Source of the DNA: Phytoseiulus persimilis
Lineage: Eukaryota; Arthropoda; Arachnida; Mesostigmata; Phytoseiidae
Direction: 5' to 3'
DNA: 64,000 nucleotides
Assembly (NCBI GenBank): GCA_037576195.1
Contig: CM075102.1
Coordinates: forward strand, 11,160,001 to 11,224,000
Shown here: one piece after another, positions 59,362-64,000 of the stretch
Position numbering within the stretch: the first letter of the stretch is position 1
How the letters are laid out: each line of letters starts with the position of its first letter
Notes under the pieces: generated by a model
What the model was told of the DNA's origin: nothing
The model's input: the letters and a program-made list of their open reading frames with translations, nothing else
Database searches by the model: none
Made by a program: the position numbers and the translations under genes

Positions 59362-61165
59362 GAAACCACACAGACCTAGTGAGACATCTTCAACGATCGA
59401 GCTTGCTCAAGGAGGAGGAGGAGAAGTCAGTGGAGAGACGTACTGATGGGGAAACTTTAGCTAACGGTCTCGGGTGTGATTTATTCTACGTACGTCGAGA
59501 GTTTAAGCTCAACTCGCATCAGGCTCACGAATCTGATTTTCCCCCGCGCTCGAGTCCGATCGACTTCCTGAAGGATGTTGCCACTGATAAGAATATTCAA
59601 CTTTAGATAGACGCTGTCGAGAAGCAGTCTTGTGAGGTGCATTCAAGCAATCCGACTTCTATTCTAACGCGTATTCAAGTGATATCTCGATGTGCCATTC
59701 ATTTCAACGACGTCGCCTCGAATATTTAACTTTTAATGTCATTGCCAGGGACTCCTCAGAGCTTTCCCTGGCGAATGATAGCTCATCGCGTAGCATGGAT
59801 CTAATTTGTCAACCTTTTGTCAGGATAGTGTTCTGTCTGCCATGTGAATCCGATTCTCAAGAGTAATTGAGAACTATGCAAAGTAGTGTTGAGGACTGCT
59901 CAGGATATCATCCCTCTGAAACCTAATAATACACCCCTTCCTCCTCGGTCAAGCGGCTTGATTATATTGTGCTTAGATTGATCTTTCCACCTTCGAATGG
60001 GTCGAACCGTGATGGAAGCTTGATCACCAATGACTGAGTCAAGTCGATTGTGAGTTGGAGAGCAAACGATTTTATTAGAAAAGCGAACTTGCAACGAGAG
60101 TCTGTTACCATTCATAGAAACCAGGAGCCGATTGTGGCGAAAAGCTGCCGGGTATGAGAAAAAAACCCACTACATTGAATTCCATTATACATGGTAGCTC
60201 GATCTGGGAGAAAGAACCACCGCAAGCACTAAACAGAGATCTCAATAAAGCGGAGAATGCTGGTTGGCTGAAATTGTCAATGTTTCTCTCGGAGTTCACG
60301 GAGAAAGCGGAAAAATTTTGGTGCCCAACAAACTTGAGATGGGTTCATCAGGAATATACAGTTCGTTTTCCATCTCTGCTCCGGACGTTTTCGACATACG
60401 TGGATTTGGGGAAATCGGGCTCCCAGGTGCGACCAGCTTTCGCGATCCCGATCTCCTGAGACACTCGGCCCCGATGGAGTTTTCCGGCGTCTGTTTGGAG
60501 AAATGATTCATGTTGTCGAAGCCGGACTTAAACACAGCCGAACGAACTCCGCGATCCTCTCACAACCTTCTATTTCCCCATCAGAGCCTCCCAACTCCTG
60601 CCTCAGCACCCCCTACTGGCATTACTATCCGTGCCGTAAATCGGGGCCTATTGCGCCTGAGAATTCTGGGAATATTTGTGTGTAAAAGTAGACCCTTGAG
60701 CGTTCGGAGTTGAACGTTAGGCGTTAGGAAAGTCTTCCGCCTTCATGTTCCCTCCGGATTGTGTCCGTTCTTGCGAATGCGCACTTATGGTCAATTGAAT
60801 TTACAATAATATGTCGCGCTCCAGTCGTATGCCGTTGAAAGTCATATCAGAAAGGTCGTATCAGCAGTTCTCTTCGACAGTTTTCCCTTTGATTCAGAAG
60901 AGGTGGTGCAATCAATGCATTTCGCTGTGAACCGGTTCCTCCGGAGGCAGCTCGCTTCATTGCACCTTCGATAGGTTCCTCCGACTTCTGTCTATCTCGC
61001 GAGCCAGCCGTCGTGCAATCTGAGAGCGCCGGATTGAATGGTGGTGCTCAGAACTTCTTTCTTGAGAGTTTAGTCATTGGTGGAGTACGCATCTTGAGTA
61101 CGAGGCGAGATTAGAGAATCCGTCGCTTCTCGTCACTAAGGTCGGTCAGCCGTTCTCCTAGTCGA
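59362..61165. other. Intergenic 3' of septin, no gene recognised
   Basis: Open frames at 60154-60506 on both strands are unrecognised. The first part is probably septin 3' UTR. Confidence 0.35.
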
Positions 61166-61291
61166 ATGTTAATGGAGGTCCAATACAACCAGAAAAGCAG
61201 CTCCGGTCGTTCTAACGAGCGTCATATTTCACTTCGGCATTTCATTCGACGAGTTCCAAGCGAGTCCATCCTGCTGGATAATGGAGCAGAA
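61166..61291 (+). CDS. Candidate first coding exon, gene unknown
   Basis: ATG followed by 42 codons (MLMEVQYNQKSSSGRSNERH ... LLDNGAE) and a strong donor GTGAGT at 61292, phase 0. Polar and basic; a Ser-rich start then an Arg-rich stretch (LRHFIRRVPSES). No family recognised and no second exon found in the window. Confidence 0.3.
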
Positions 61292-64000
61292 GTGAGTTTC
61301 CTCTCGTTGGCATGTCTTCTTTTCATAATCACAATCTCGCTCATTAAAGTTTTATCATTAAACGCTAGGAGCGTTTCAAGGTATTCACTCTTCATGTCGA
61401 CTTGTTACTCAACACGAACTGGAGACGGTTTGAACCGTTGCGAGGGGGCTCGACCCTGAGTCGTCTCCATTCAAAAGTCCGGTGGTCGACTGAGGTGGAC
61501 GGCTCTGTCTGGCCTACCATTCAGCTCGTTGCGCGCTAGAGCTTCTCTTCCGTGCCACGAGACCTGACACCGTGATGAGGGCAGCCTGAAAGTTCGGGCA
61601 TTATTCATCAATCATCATCTATCAATCCATAGATCCATGGGTAAATGAATGGATAGATTGTTGAATTACGCCTGATTGCCACCAGAACTGGTAAACTCAG
61701 CCATCAGAGACTCATCATTCCATCTCCCTATGTGTATATATGGGAGTGATGAAATGATGAATGCCTGAACTCCCGAGTCCTGGTAGTGCGATGACGGAAA
61801 TCTCGGAGCGAGCAGAAAATTTTCGCATTACGAAACATGGAAACTTCGAGGTCGCGGTAGGCCCTCGTGGAACGCTCGGATGTGCGAGCGTCCCCAACGC
61901 CGTAGTTCAAATACTGTGCCATAATATAATTACGGTGCCGATTCGAGATTGACTCGGTCCTGAACATTGCGCCGCTCAAGGCGTCGGAAGGCGATATTTT
62001 GGACAGTTCGTGTTGTTCGGCCCCAGAGAGGCTTTTGCGATGGAGGGCGCGGAAGCTCCCCCCGCGGTTTGAAGCGGAAACTCGTTGAATCGGGGCACGA
62101 CTGGAGAGTGGGACACGAAAGCGAATGGGAATCAATTTTTCACATCGCTTTTCACCGTCGACGAGCAATGCGTTCAAATTAGTGGCGTTCGAGCGAGCAA
62201 TTCGAAACGCTGAAATCTTCCGAGTCACGGTGATCCGTCAAACGCATGCACATCTGCTGAAAGAAGAAATCAACGACGTCTTCTCAAACTTCACAAGCCG
62301 TCGCATCTCATGTATGCTCATCCGCCCGCTCGTTCCTTTCTTCGTTCGTTTGGTCGCTTCAGTGACGATTTTCGTTCTGACAAACGAGGTCCGCTGGCCG
62401 CAGTTCCCAGCCGAAATGGAGGCGAGGGGAAAATCGGACTTATTCTCTGGAAATCAGCTGTGGGAACCGCAACGTCGGTCGGTCGGACGAACCTTTCCAT
62501 GAATCTAGGGCTGGGGTGACGAACGTTCCGAAATAGCTCTTCGATAAATTTTGATGTCTCTCTCCGATGCCTCGAAGCGTAACGCGTCGGTTCCACAGCG
62601 AGATTCCGTGGTTTGCCCGTGAGTATGAAGAACGACACCGACCGCGCACATAATCAAAACTCTACATCTTCATCTGTTTATTTATACGCTGCGCGAGAGA
62701 ATGCATTTAGAAAAATGGAGGGCTGCCTCTGGGCGACTAATGCACTCGTATATCATGCAGCCTACTGTGTGCCTTCGGGAGCGATCAAGTTATTCCGGCT
62801 GGAAGCAGCCGCAACGGAGAAAATCATTCCGCTGATCGCAACAATTCTTTCTGGGATGTATTTATTTCACCCTTGAACCCCACCGGAATAGTAGTCCAGC
62901 TTTCGCGTTCAGGCCCGGGGCCCGATTGTTGATGGTTGGTTGATGCTGGGATTTCGGGGAAAATTTTTTTGAAACATTGTCCGTTCGTACGACGCGCTAT
63001 CCGAACATAACCGAACACGTTCTAAACGAAAAAACAATGCATAAGTTTCATCGAAACCAGAGCGGCCATCTAATCGATCCGGTCGATTGAGACACGAGCG
63101 AATTCAAAAACGAGCACGTATCGGTACCGTCCAGCGTCAAGAAGGAGTGTACGCGAGGGTGAAAAATTATGCTCCGCTTTCGAAACGTACCATTGTAGTT
63201 ATCCTTTTCTTCTCGCCATCGAACGCGTTCAAGACTACGTTGACCGAGGACAGTCCGGGCGAGAGCCCTGGGAAGATTTGTGAACTATGTTTTGCCTGTT
63301 CATTAGCGTTGCGTGTAAATGAACGGATTGATTGATATTGGAATGCACGAAGAACGGCGACAGCCGCATGTTGACAGGCTCATCCACGGTCCGTCCGGGA
63401 CGGTACCGTCTCTTTCAATCCCCGGTAAATAATCGGGGTAAATTATAACGATCACGCCGAAGAACAACAATCGCATTAATTGATCCGATGAACCGGCTCT
63501 CACATCCAGCGTGCTGCAACCATCTTTCGCGAGGCTTTTCGCGCTCTTGTCGGACGAATAGTAGGGGCGGTCGTGGTAGTTTCAGTTGCTGTCATCAGAA
63601 AACGACCTTCTTTGTTTTCCGGCTGAACCTTTCCGCGAGCCCTCAGAAGTGTCCCGGGATCACCTTTCGGTATCAGAAAACGACCTGTGGAACGTTTAAT
63701 GAACAGTGATCCTTCCCAGGACGAAAACGACGGCAACTACTCAGGCCTAGAAGGCTGAGGTCCACTTCAAACGTATCCGACACCGAAGACTGTTAGGCCA
63801 CGAACCGGTGCTCAAATACGCACCTTAGCGGGACCTCCTCCGATCGCTGCGTGGCAATGACTGCGATGGGCAATGAGAACCGCTCGAAAAAAGTGTTGCG
63901 ACAGAGCTCGCTCGGCCTGAATAACATCGTTCTTAATCCACTTCCTCGACGCTAACGACACACCGGAGTCGTTCGTCCAAGCTCGAGTTTCGATGGATCA
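61292..64000. other. No gene recognised up to the window end
   Basis: May be an intron of the exon at 61166. Contains ATCAATC/ATCCAT-type simple sequence near 61600-61670 and a truncated SINE tail at 63608-63671. Open frames here are short and unrecognised. Confidence 0.4.
63608..63671 (-). mobile_element. 5'-truncated copy of the SINE tail with 15-bp target duplication
   Basis: 64 bases matching the 3' end of the SINE at 15246-15518 (minus strand: GGTGATCCCGGGACACTTCT ... GGTTCAGCCGGAAAACAAAG). Flanked by perfect direct repeats ATCAGAAAACGACCT at 63593-63607 and 63672-63686. The tRNA head is missing, so this is a truncated retroposition event. Confidence 0.85.

Noticed and set aside
58926..59606. 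226-codon plus-strand frame overlapping the last septin exon
   Set aside because: It is in a different frame from the conserved septin exon 59217-59361 and has no similarity of its own.
1..64000. CRISPR array, bacterial operon or phage content
   Set aside because: No regularly spaced repeats and the genes are spliced animal genes.

Overview
This is a window of eukaryotic nuclear DNA, most likely from an arthropod and possibly a chelicerate mite. Genes carry short GT-AG introns of about 50 to 200 bases, proteins are animal-type (STAT, septin, ATG4, ZDHHC23-like, PSMD3, MCFD2, TSR3, mitochondrial TyrRS), and the mobile DNA includes an R1-like non-LTR retrotransposon, hAT elements and a tRNA-derived SINE. 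The mite suggestion rests on compactness and the overall picture, not on a diagnostic gene.

Layout. 0.8-5.0 kb holds a frameshifted STAT gene copy on the minus strand. A GC-rich putative bidirectional promoter follows at 5.0-5.5 kb, with a plus-strand first exon. 9.8-13.5 kb holds a second STAT copy whose core and C-terminal exons are open, but in which the SH2 phosphotyrosine-binding arginine and the C-terminal phospho-acceptor tyrosine are both serine. 14.4-26.1 kb is a stack of mobile elements: tandem hAT fragments, a SINE with a 15-bp target duplication, a decayed R1-like retrotransposon itself hit by an hAT-type MITE with an 8-bp target duplication, a Tigger/pogo fragment and a P52rIPK-like hAT fragment. 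26.3-28.2 kb is mitochondrial tyrosyl-tRNA synthetase. 28.2-37.6 kb is gene-poor, with an inverted-repeat element and a 1.2-kb non-autonomous hAT-like element.

The right part is gene-rich: ZDHHC23-like palmitoyltransferase (38.0-39.0), PSMD3 (41.1-42.9), an unidentified membrane protein (43.1-43.8, minus), an MCFD2-like EF-hand protein (44.6-45.4), TSR3 (46.6-47.5, minus), an unidentified exon pair (47.8-49.3), ATG4 (50.3-52.3) and a SEPT3/9-type septin (57.0-59.4) whose first intron contains tRNA-Met and tRNA-Ile genes. The final 4.6 kb has a candidate first exon and a truncated copy of the SINE tail. Most of these are unrelated housekeeping genes in separate transcription units; there is no operon-like logic.

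Exon boundaries were read by eye from splice consensus, reading phase and family conservation. For PSMD3, ATG4, MCFD2, TSR3, TyrRS and the septin, all phases close exactly, which also argues that the base calls in this region are good and that the STAT copy 1 frameshifts are real.
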